Positions 1-6,173 of a stretch of DNA of 12,118 nucleotides are shown in pieces. The notes beneath the pieces were generated by a model. That model had not been told where the DNA came from. It ran no database searches and worked only from the letters and a program-made list of their open reading frames with translations. Position 1 is the stretch's first letter; every line of letters starts with the position of its first letter. Source of the DNA: CAZMCT01 sp964564785 (GTDB taxonomy: Bacteria > Planctomycetota > Phycisphaerae > UBA1845 > Fen-1342); assembly GCA_964564785.1 (NCBI GenBank), contig CAZMCT010000119.1, forward strand, positions 1-12,118, given 5' to 3'. The position numbers and the translations under genes were made by a program.

Positions 1-8
1 GGCACTAC

Positions 9-38
9 GGGCGGGAATAGGGCGGGAATAGGGCGGAA
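9..38. repeat. Short 11-bp tandem repeat
   Basis: The unit gggcgggaata occurs at 9-19 and again at 20-30, followed by a partial third unit (gggcggaa) at 31-38. It lies just outside the palindromic element that starts at 63, in DNA with no gene in view. No function is evident. It may be simple slippage in G-rich sequence, and it may continue beyond the left edge of the window. Confidence 0.6.
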
Positions 39-62
39 CCCGGTCGCGGCGGCGACCGGCGT

Positions 63-201
63 TGTCATTCCGAGCAGCGCAGCGACGAGGAATCTGGCTG
101 CGGGCGGAGACGCTCACGTTTTCGGGCGAGCGCCGAAGTACCCGGCTTTCACCATCCGCAGCCAGATTCCTCACGGCTGCTGCGCAGCGTTCGGAATGAC
201 A
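63..201. repeat. Palindromic interspersed element, copy A (~139 bp)
   Basis: The left arm (63-103) begins TGTCATTCCGA and ends GAGGAATCTGGCTGCGG. The right arm (156-201) is its inverse, with the 11-nt outer block and the 17-nt inner block matching exactly and a variable stretch between them. The spacer (104-155) is 52 nt. The arms could form a long imperfect stem in RNA or single-stranded DNA. A related element lies at 3282-3426, with the same outer and inner blocks and similarity continuing into the spacer. GCGT directly abuts both ends (59-62 and 202-205), which could be a 4-bp target duplication but is short enough to be chance. The element contains the stop codon of the rhamnosidase gene. 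No transposase is encoded in it, so it would be non-autonomous (MITE- or REP-like). From memory, repeats of the GTCATTCCGAG...GAGGAATCT type occur in several phyla, but I have made no search. Confidence 0.8.
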
Positions 202-2990
202 GCGTTGGGGCGTTGCGCAGCATTCGGAATGACCGCCGTGTGCCGCCCGGCGGCGAGTTCCCTCGTCTCGCCGGTGGGGAGGATCAGCGTCGCGCTGGTG
301 TTGGCGGGGACCGTCACCGCGAGCTGCACACGGTCGCCGTCGATCCGCCAGGCGGATTCGATCCGGCCGTTCAGCGAGTCGTAGTACCCGCGGGCCCAGG
401 TGAGACCGCCGCCCGGCAGCGGCCGGAGCGTGAAGTGTGCGAAGCCCGGCTGCTGCTCGTCCGGGTTGATGCCGAGGATCGTGCGAAACATCCACTCCCC
501 GACGCAGCCGTAGGCGTAGTGGGCGAACGAGTTCATGCCGGGGTCCTGGAAGCCGCGGCCCTCGACGTAGCCGTCCCAGCGCTCCCAGATCGTCGTCGCG
601 CCATGCTCGACCGGGTACAGCCATGACGGCAGCGTGCGGTTGAGCAGCAGCCGGTACGCCTCGTCGGCCCGCCCGCGCCCGGTGAGCTCGTTCATCAGGC
701 AGATGGTGCTGTGGAAGCCGGTGGAGATGTTGCCGCCGTAGCGATCGAACGCGGCGATCATGCGGCGGAGGGCCTCGTCCTGCCGCTCGGCCGGCAGGAG
801 GTCGAAGGCGAGGGCGATGGCGTAGCCGGCCTGCGTGTCGCCCGTCAGCACACCGTCCGGCTGCACGTAGGCCCTCTGAATTGCCGCGCGAATCTCGTCG
901 GCCCGCGCTGCGTAGCGCCGCGCATCCTCCGTCCGCCCGAGCACCTCGGCCATGCGGGCGACGAGTTGCGTCGAGCGGGCGAAGAACATCGTCCCGAACA
1001 CCTCCTTGGGCACCTCGGCACCCCGGGCCGGCCAGCCCGCGAGCTTGAGCGTGTCGGCGTTGAGCCAGTCGCCGTAGTCGTTGCCGCGGCTGTTCTTCCA
1101 GAGCAAGTCCGGGTTCTGCGCGTGCACGTAGTCGACCCAGCGGCGCGCGGAGTCGAAGTGCTCCTCGAGCAGCCGACGGTCTCCGTACCACACGTACGCG
1201 GTCCACGGCACGAACACGCCCGCGTCGCCCCACGCCGGCACGCTGGAGAAACGCGTCGCGGGGTCGAATGGATGCGGGGCGAAATCGGGATAGCGGCCGT
1301 CGCTGGTCTGCGCGTCGCGGACGTCGAGGATCCACTTCCTGAAAAACGCGGCCATGTCCATCGTGAAACACGCGGTCGGCGCGAAGGCGAGGATGTCGCC
1401 CATCCAGCCCAGCCGCTCATCGCGCTGCGGACAGTCGGTCGGGATGCTGGTGAGGTTGGCCCGCTGCGTCCAGACGATGTTCTGGTACAGGCGGTTCAGC
1501 AGCGGCTCGGAACACTCGAAGCCGCCCGTCTCCGGCGCGGCCGAGTGAAACACGCACCCGGTCAGATCGGTCGCGGCGGGCTGGTACGGCAGGCCGGTCA
1601 CCTCGACATAGCGGAACCCGTGATACGTGAAGTGCGGCTCGAACGTGCAGTCGCCCGGCCCTGTGTACTGATCGGTCTGCTTCGCGCTGCGCAGGTTCGC
1701 CGTGTAGAGCGTGCCGTCGGGGTTCAGAACCTCGGCGTGGCGGAGCGTGACGGTCGTACCGGCCGGGAGCTTGCGGAGCTTCAACCGGCACCAGCCGGCC
1801 GTGTTCTGGCCGAGGTCGAACACGTACACGCCGGGCTGCGGCTCAGTCAGGGCGACCGGCGACAACTCCCGCGTGATGCGGATGGGCTCGTTGGGCTGGG
1901 CGACCAGCGCCGGGCCGCGGCCGCCGACGCCGGGCGGTGCGGCCGGTCCGTTGAGACCGGGGTTGGGCTCGCCGGGCCGTGCGATCACGCGCACCGGAGT
2001 CCAGCTCGCATCATCGAATCCGGGCGCATCCCAGCCGGGTTGCTCGCGCGTCGCGTCGTAAATTTCGCCGTCCAGCAGGTCGGCGACGCGGATCGGGCCT
2101 TCGGTCGTGCTTTTCCACGAGCCGTCGGATACCACGGCGACCACGCGGCCGTCGCGGCGCTCGATCTCCAGCCGCAACAGGAGTTGCGGGTGATCGCCGT
2201 AAATCCGCCGTGGCCGGCCGTTCGGGACGATCTGCGTGAGGCCGATCCGGCCGCAGTACCATCCGTCGCCGAGCTGCACGCCGAGCACGTTCTCACCCGC
2301 GCGGATCAGGTCGGTCACGTCGTACGTCTGGTACTGGACGCGGCGCGCATAGTCGGTCCACTCGGGCGCGAGGATGTGGTCGCCGACCCGCCGGCCGTTG
2401 ATCCGCAGCTCGTACAGCCCGAGCGCGGTGATGTACACGGTGGCCCGCGTGATCGGTCCGCCGGGATCGAAGCTCTTGCGGAACATGGGCGGCGGAGCGG
2501 GGTCGATACCGCTGACCTCCCGGGCGTCGCCGATCCATTCGGCACCCCAGTCCTCGGGCGCGAGCAGGCCCATCGACCACTTCGCGGCCGCACTCCAGGG
2601 CGAACATCGGCCCTCGGCGTCCCACGTCTGCACTTTCCACCAGACGCGCTCCTTCGAGCACAGCGGCCGGCCGGCGTACACGATGTGGGCCGTTTCGCTC
2701 GACTCGACGCGGCCGCTGTCCCACCGGTCGCCCTCGTCGCGGGCCAGGCGGGCGGCATCGCCGGCCACCAGCACGCGATACGCGGTCTGGCGCGCGCCGC
2801 GTCGATCATCCGTGATCAGCCACGAAAGCCGGGGCGCGGCCGCGTCGATCCCGAGGGGGTTCACGAGGTACTCGCAGCGCAGGTGTTGCGGCGGACCGAG
2901 CCCGGCGGGCGGAGCCGGCGCAGTCTGGGCCAGCAGGCACGTGCAGAGGAACAAAGCAAACAGCATGACGATGGTTGCGCAGGGGGACAT
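171..2990 (-). CDS. Secreted alpha-L-rhamnosidase, glycoside hydrolase family 78
   Basis: This 939-residue enzyme should hydrolyse terminal alpha-L-rhamnose from plant or microbial glycans by the inverting GH78 mechanism. The order is: signal-peptide-like segment (about residues 7-24), N-terminal Ig-like domain opening with the typical LRCEYLVNPLGID (37-49), beta-sandwich domain (about 170-335), Bac_rhamnosid domain with FDLGQNTAGW (391-400), (alpha/alpha)6 barrel (about 485-840) and a C-terminal beta domain. The barrel holds CPQRDERLGWMGD; E525 there and E803 in TTIWERWD occupy the acid and base positions of characterised GH78 enzymes (E636/E895 in the Streptomyces enzyme, from memory). I chose the ATG at 2990 because it precedes the signal sequence and has GAAGGTG 6 nt upstream; the open frame runs further up to 3692 but that part is arginine/proline-rich and unlike protein. 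The last ~21 residues come from a palindromic repeat. It has no transporter or regulator nearby. The family call is secure; the substrate is unknown. Confidence 0.93.
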   Translation of the reverse strand: MSPCATIVMLFALFLCTCLLAQTAPAPPAGLGPPQHLRCEYLVNPLGIDAAAPRLSWLITDDRRGARQTAYRVLVAGDAARLARDEGDRWDSGRVESSETAHIVYAGRPLCSKERVWWKVQTWDAEGRCSPWSAAAKWSMGLLAPEDWGAEWIGDAREVSGIDPAPPPMFRKSFDPGGPITRATVYITALGLYELRINGRRVGDHILAPEWTDYARRVQYQTYDVTDLIRAGENVLGVQLGDGWYCGRIGLTQIVPNGRPRRIYGDHPQLLLRLEIERRDGRVVAVVSDGSWKSTTEGPIRVADLLDGEIYDATREQPGWDAPGFDDASWTPVRVIARPGEPNPGLNGPAAPPGVGGRGPALVAQPNEPIRITRELSPVALTEPQPGVYVFDLGQNTAGWCRLKLRKLPAGTTVTLRHAEVLNPDGTLYTANLRSAKQTDQYTGPGDCTFEPHFTYHGFRYVEVTGLPYQPAATDLTGCVFHSAAPETGGFECSEPLLNRLYQNIVWTQRANLTSIPTDCPQRDERLGWMGDILAFAPTACFTMDMAAFFRKWILDVRDAQTSDGRYPDFAPHPFDPATRFSSVPAWGDAGVFVPWTAYVWYGDRRLLEEHFDSARRWVDYVHAQNPDLLWKNSRGNDYGDWLNADTLKLAGWPARGAEVPKEVFGTMFFARSTQLVARMAEVLGRTEDARRYAARADEIRAAIQRAYVQPDGVLTGDTQAGYAIALAFDLLPAERQDEALRRMIAAFDRYGGNISTGFHSTICLMNELTGRGRADEAYRLLLNRTLPSWLYPVEHGATTIWERWDGYVEGRGFQDPGMNSFAHYAYGCVGEWMFRTILGINPDEQQPGFAHFTLRPLPGGGLTWARGYYDSLNGRIESAWRIDGDRVQLAVTVPANTSATLILPTGETRELAAGRHTAVIPNAAQRPNAVIPNAAQQP
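181..233. repeat. Tandem duplication of the repeat arm (20-bp units, 33-bp period)
   Basis: The outer end of the element's right arm, TGCGCAGCGTTCGGAATGAC (181-200), recurs at 214-233 with one mismatch (CAT for CGT). The 33-bp period equals 11 codons, so the duplication stays in frame with the overlapping rhamnosidase and gives the repeated VIPNAAQ in its C-terminus. Confidence 0.8.
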
Positions 2991-3215
2991 GCGGGCACCT
3001 TCGCGGCTGGGCCGGGCGTCGCGGCGGCCTCCGCGGCCGGCCGGAGACCCCGTTCGCGGGCGAGCGGTAACCGGAAACGAAGCGCGGGTCAATCGGGCGG
3101 GGTCCGGGGGATGACGCCGGCGGGACGATGTCGAGCGGACCGGCGGGCGTCGTGCGGCTCGGGACAGCGGCAGGGATCCCGGCGGCGTGGGCCGCGGCTC
3201 GGGCAGCGGCGGGGA

Positions 3216-3238
3216 CGCCCGCAGAAAACTTGCGGGCG
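3216..3238 (-). terminator. Strong 8-bp hairpin downstream of nadC, possible terminator
   Basis: CGCCCGCA (3216-3223) and TGCGGGCG (3231-3238) form a perfect 8-bp stem around a 7-nt A-rich (T-rich on the minus strand) loop. It lies about 220 bp beyond the nadC stop and about 225 bp before the rhamnosidase start, both on the minus strand. No T-run follows, so this is not a classical intrinsic terminator. It could stop or stabilise the nadC message, or be a regulatory structure in the rhamnosidase leader. Confidence 0.4.
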
Positions 3239-3281
3239 CTGTGTGGGCCAATGGTGAGTTGACCCGCTGGACGTGCCTCAT

Positions 3282-3426
3282 TGTCATTGCGAGGAGGTCG
3301 CCGCGGCGAGGGACGAGGAATCTGGCCTCGACCGCAGACCCGCCCCCCCATCTCGTGCGTCGCCCCCCGCCCGGCCTTCCGCCGTCCGCGGCCAGATACC
3401 TCCTCGCCGCGCTGGTCGGAATGACA
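3282..3426. repeat. Palindromic interspersed element, copy B (~145 bp)
   Basis: The left arm (3282-3327) begins TGTCATTGCGAGG and ends GAGGAATCTGGCC. The right arm (3390-3426) is the inverse, starting GGCCAGATACCTC and ending TCGGAATGACA. The spacer is 62 nt. It is homologous to copy A: beyond the arms, the right half of both spacers shares CCCGGC(T/C)TTC followed by TCCGC(A/G)GCCAGAT, and the left halves agree at about 9 of 15 positions after GAATCTGGC. It starts 31 bp past the nadC stop. I see no flanking target duplication here. As RNA it would fold into a long hairpin that could protect or end the nadC transcript. Confidence 0.78.
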
Positions 3427-3457
3427 CGTCGCACGCCGTGGCCTCGCACAGCAGACG

Positions 3458-4402
3458 CTACAGATCCAGCCCGATGTCGAGAATGGGAGCGGAATGCGTC
3501 AACGCGCCGACTGCGATCCGGTCGACGCCGGTCGCGGCGATGTCCGCCACGTTGTCGAGCGTGACGCCGCCGCTGGCTTCGAGCGCGATCTTGCCGCGCA
3601 GCCCCGCCGAGTCGCGGTACTGCACCGCCGCCCGCAGTTGCGCGGGCGTGAAATTGTCCAGCAGCACGATCTCGATGGCCGGAACCTGGCACACCTCGGC
3701 CAGTTGGTCGAGCGTATCGACCTCGACTTCGACGAATTTTGCGGGCGGTGCGGCCTCGGGCTGAAGGGCCGTCAGGTCGCGGGCGACGGCCGCCGCGGCC
3801 GGACCGGCGCTGAGCACCCGATCGAGAGCGCGGGCCAGACCTCCCTCCTCCAGACCGGCGAGATGGTTGTCCTTGATGAGAATGGCGTCGAACAGGCCCA
3901 GGCGATGATTGCGCCCGCCGCCGATCCGCACGGCGTATTTGTCGAGCTCACGCCACCCGGGGACCGTCTTGCGCGTGTCGAGGAGCTTGACTTCGGGGTT
4001 GGCGGCGTGGGCGGCCGCGACGAACTGCGAGGTGAGCGTGGCGACGCCGCTCATGCGGCCGAGGAAGTTCAGCAGTGTGCGCTCGGCCGCGAGTACCGCC
4101 GTCTGAGCGCCGCGCAAGATCGCCACCGGGGCGCCGGCGGCAACGCGATCGCCATCGCGGAGTTCGCGGCCACGAATCTGCTCGACGTGGAAATCGAGCG
4201 GGGCCCCGAGGCGCTTGGAGAACACGTCGCACACGACGGGGGCGAGCGTGAGGCCGCACACGACGCCGGCCTGACGTGGCACCACGCGCGCACAGACGTC
4301 CACGCTGCCCGTGGGCAGCAGCGCTGAGGTGATGTCACCGGTCGAGCCGAGGTCTTCCTCGCAGGCGATCTCGATGAGCTGGCGCGTGAGTCGTGACCAC
4401 AT
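3458..4402 (-). CDS. nadC: Nicotinate-nucleotide pyrophosphorylase (carboxylating), quinolinate phosphoribosyltransferase
   Basis: This cytoplasmic enzyme converts quinolinate and PRPP to nicotinate mononucleotide, CO2 and pyrophosphate in de novo NAD synthesis. The 314-residue product has the family landmarks in order: AERTLLNFLGRMSGVAT (106-122), DTRKTVPGWRELDK (142-155) with R144/K145, GGGRNHR (161-167), KDNH (177-180), EVEVD (225-229), LLDN (247-250), EASGG (275-279) and GVDRIAVG (292-299). It is somewhat longer than the usual ~280 residues, with the extra length mostly in an Ala/Pro-rich stretch at about 198-222. The ATG at 4402 has GGAGGTG 6 nt upstream. It follows the isomerase-type crotonase gene by 78 bp on the same strand; nadA and nadB are not in view. 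Identification is very secure. Confidence 0.97.
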   Translation of the reverse strand: MWSRLTRQLIEIACEEDLGSTGDITSALLPTGSVDVCARVVPRQAGVVCGLTLAPVVCDVFSKRLGAPLDFHVEQIRGRELRDGDRVAAGAPVAILRGAQTAVLAAERTLLNFLGRMSGVATLTSQFVAAAHAANPEVKLLDTRKTVPGWRELDKYAVRIGGGRNHRLGLFDAILIKDNHLAGLEEGGLARALDRVLSAGPAAAAVARDLTALQPEAAPPAKFVEVEVDTLDQLAEVCQVPAIEIVLLDNFTPAQLRAAVQYRDSAGLRGKIALEASGGVTLDNVADIAATGVDRIAVGALTHSAPILDIGLDL

Positions 4403-4480
4403 GACCGCACCTCCAAAGCAATCGCCGCCGGGTCCCGCGCGGTGGCCGGCGAGCCCAAGGCGTCGGTCCCCAGCCGCGGG

Positions 4481-5287
4481 TCAGGGCGACGGGGGATTGA
4501 ATCTTGGCGGGCGCTTGTTCAGAAACGCGGCCACGCCCTCCTGATGCTCGCTGCCGCGGCCGGCGGTGGACTGCAACAGGGCCTCGTATTCGAGCTGCTC
4601 GTCGAGCGTGGCGTGCCAGGCCCGGGTCAGCGCCCGTTTCGTGAGGGCCAGCGCCAGGCGTGGCCCGGCCGCGAGCTTGACGGCGATTTCGCGTGCCGCC
4701 GCCGGCAGGTCGGCATCGTCGACGACGCGCGTGGCCAGCCCGAGGGCCAAGCAGCGCTCGGCCGCAACCGTCTCGTCGAGCAGGCACAGCTCGCTCGCCC
4801 GTCCCAGGCCGGCGATCTGGACCAGGGTCAGCGTCGTTCCGCAGTCCGGGACGAGGCCGACCTGCGGGAACGCCATGCGCAGGGCCGCGCTGCGCGCGAA
4901 TACACGCAGATCGGCGGCCAGCGCCAGTCCCGCTCCGCCGCCCGCGGCCACCCCGTTCACGGCCGCGACGATCGGCTTCTCCATCGTGCGCATGCGCAGG
5001 ATGAGCGGGTTGAGCCGCTCACGCAGGAGCTCACCCAGGTCGAGCTGGGCGGGGGCGCTCGGCGTCCCCCGCGTCTCGCGCAGGTCGAGCCCCGCACAAA
5101 ACGCTCGCCCGCGGCCGGTCAGTAACAGGCAGCGGATGGCATCATCGCGCTGTCCGGCGCGCAGGGCGGCGGCCAGCTCGACGCACATGTCGGCGTTGAG
5201 CGCGTTGAGCGCGTCGGGGCGGTTGAGCGTGATGGTCAGCACGCCCTGGGCACTCTCGGTCACAATAGTGGCAAAGGTGGCGGCCAT
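4481..5287 (-). CDS. Crotonase-family acyl-CoA isomerase, PaaG-like
   Basis: This 268-residue protein is a crotonase-fold enzyme acting on a CoA thioester. The oxyanion-hole regions are GRAFCAGLDL (60-69) and AAVNGVAAGGGAGLALAAD (108-126), and the C-terminus has the usual EGVAAFLNKRPPRF. The two glutamates that hydrate enoyl-CoA in classical crotonases are replaced: G120 and F140 stand at their positions. An aspartate is present instead at 148 in GLVPDCGTT, matching the catalytic Asp of PaaG-type isomerases (known for the family). I therefore favour a ring-opening or double-bond isomerase over a hydratase. The gene starts at the ATG at 5287, preceded by AAAGGA, 37 bp after a hydratase-type paralogue, in the same order as paaF-paaG. 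Its actual substrate cannot be read from sequence; an enoyl-CoA isomerase of fatty-acid oxidation is the main alternative. Confidence 0.85.
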   Translation of the reverse strand: MAATFATIVTESAQGVLTITLNRPDALNALNADMCVELAAALRAGQRDDAIRCLLLTGRGRAFCAGLDLRETRGTPSAPAQLDLGELLRERLNPLILRMRTMEKPIVAAVNGVAAGGGAGLALAADLRVFARSAALRMAFPQVGLVPDCGTTLTLVQIAGLGRASELCLLDETVAAERCLALGLATRVVDDADLPAAAREIAVKLAAGPRLALALTKRALTRAWHATLDEQLEYEALLQSTAGRGSEHQEGVAAFLNKRPPRFNPPSP

Positions 5288-5324
5288 TGTCCTTTTCTCG
5301 ACGCGCGGCGGGCCCGGCCGCGTG

Positions 5325-6092
5325 CTAGCGGCCCACGAAGATCGGCGGCCGCTTTTCCAGAAAGGCCCGCAGGCCCTCCTTCAGGTCGTCCGTGCCAAAG
5401 AGTACGGCGTAAAGCTGTCGTTCGTAGGCGATGCCCTGTGACAGCGGCAGGTCCCAGGCCCGCCGCAGGGCCTCCTTCGCGGCCTGCACCGCCAGCGGCG
5501 GGCGCGCGGCCAGCTCGCGACACAGCTTGAGGGCCTCTTCCTCGCAGTTCTCGCGCGGCACCACGCGGCTGACCAGGCCCGCGGTCAGCGCCTCGCGGGC
5601 CGAGAGCATCCGGCCGGTCAGCAGCATGTCGGCCGCCATGGCGCGGCCGACCACGCGCGGCAGTCGTTGCGATGCTCCGCCGCCGGGCAGCATGCCGAGT
5701 GCGACCTCGGACAGGCCGAAGCGGGCGGTTTCGGCGGCCACGATCAGGTCGGCGGCCAGGGCCAGTTCGCAACCGGTGCCGAGGGCGTAACCGGCTACTG
5801 CGGCCACCAGCGGCTTGCGGAGGCGGTCGAGATCGTCGAAGCGGGCGAGGGGGTGTTGCTGCTGGACCTCGGCCGAGGTGAGCAAGGCCAGTTCGGCCGG
5901 TTCAGGGCCGGTGGCGAAGGCGCGCTCGTTGCCGAGCAGCAGCAGGCAGCGGACGGCGGGATCCTGGTCGAGGCGCTGGAGCGCGGCGGTGAGGCGCTGG
6001 AGCAGCCCGAGGTTGAGGGCGTTGTTGGACTCGGCGCGGCAGATCCGCAGCAGGCCGATCGTGTCGCGCAGTTCGGTGCTCAGGTCCGACAT
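5325..6092 (-). CDS. Enoyl-CoA hydratase, crotonase family, PaaF-like
   Basis: This protein of about 255 residues should hydrate a trans-2-enoyl-CoA to the 3-hydroxyacyl-CoA. Both catalytic glutamates are present with the right 20-residue spacing: E109 in GTGCELALAAD and E129 in FGLSEVALG, followed by PGGGASQRLPRVVG. The C-terminal part (PLAVQAAKEALR, ERQLYAVLFGTDD, EGLRAFLEKRP) resembles PaaF as I remember it. One oddity is the first oxyanion segment, AFATGPEPAEL, where most relatives have AFAAGADIKEM. The start is uncertain: ATG at 6092 best fits the domain start, ATG at 6101 and GTG at 6128 are also in frame, and none has a clear Shine-Dalgarno. The gene follows the WecA-like gene by 81 bp, with a hairpin between, and precedes the isomerase paralogue by 37 bp, so the two crotonase genes are probably co-transcribed. 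Confidence 0.88.
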   Translation of the reverse strand: MSDLSTELRDTIGLLRICRAESNNALNLGLLQRLTAALQRLDQDPAVRCLLLLGNERAFATGPEPAELALLTSAEVQQQHPLARFDDLDRLRKPLVAAVAGYALGTGCELALAADLIVAAETARFGLSEVALGMLPGGGASQRLPRVVGRAMAADMLLTGRMLSAREALTAGLVSRVVPRENCEEEALKLCRELAARPPLAVQAAKEALRRAWDLPLSQGIAYERQLYAVLFGTDDLKEGLRAFLEKRPPIFVGR

Positions 6093-6134
6093 GGCGTGCA
6101 TGGTACGCCGGGACGCGCAGAGCGTCACCTGTTA

Positions 6135-6150
6135 CCCGCGTGAACGCGGG
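6135..6150 (-). terminator. 6-bp GC hairpin after the WecA-like gene
   Basis: CCCGCG (6135-6140) and CGCGGG (6145-6150) form a perfect stem around a 4-nt loop (TTCA on the minus strand). It lies 24 bp past the stop codon of the WecA-like gene and before the hydratase gene. No T-run follows. It may be a weak terminator or an intercistronic structure. It would crowd a GTG start at 6128, which favours a later start for the hydratase. Confidence 0.35.
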
Positions 6151-6173
6151 CCGGCACGCGGCGAATGGCGCGA

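Larger units (their letters stand above)
2991..3457. other. 467-bp intergenic region between nadC and the rhamnosidase gene
   Basis: No convincing gene is present. It holds, in minus-strand order from nadC, the palindromic element copy B (3282-3426) and a strong hairpin (3216-3238), then about 225 bp of very GC-rich DNA leading to the rhamnosidase start. The gap and the hairpin make co-transcription with nadC unlikely, so a rhamnosidase promoter is expected in this interval, but I could not pick out a -35/-10 pair on the minus strand. Open frames crossing it encode low-complexity Arg/Pro/Ala sequence typical of spurious frames in GC-rich DNA. Confidence 0.6.

Noticed and set aside
63..233. 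CRISPR-like array at the left end
   Set aside because: The repeats are inverted arms of one palindromic element plus one duplicated arm end, not regularly spaced direct repeats with unique spacers.
711..3257. 848-codon open frame on the plus strand
   Set aside because: It is antisense to the rhamnosidase gene, whose domains and motifs are unmistakable. Its translation has no recognisable domain and is rich in Arg, Ala, Gly and Val, as expected for a shadow frame in GC-rich DNA.
2991..3692. Upstream extension of the rhamnosidase frame (234 further codons)
   Set aside because: It overlaps the 3' end of nadC and crosses the repeat element. The sequence is Arg/Pro-rich, and the signal peptide plus ribosome-binding site at 2990 define the start.
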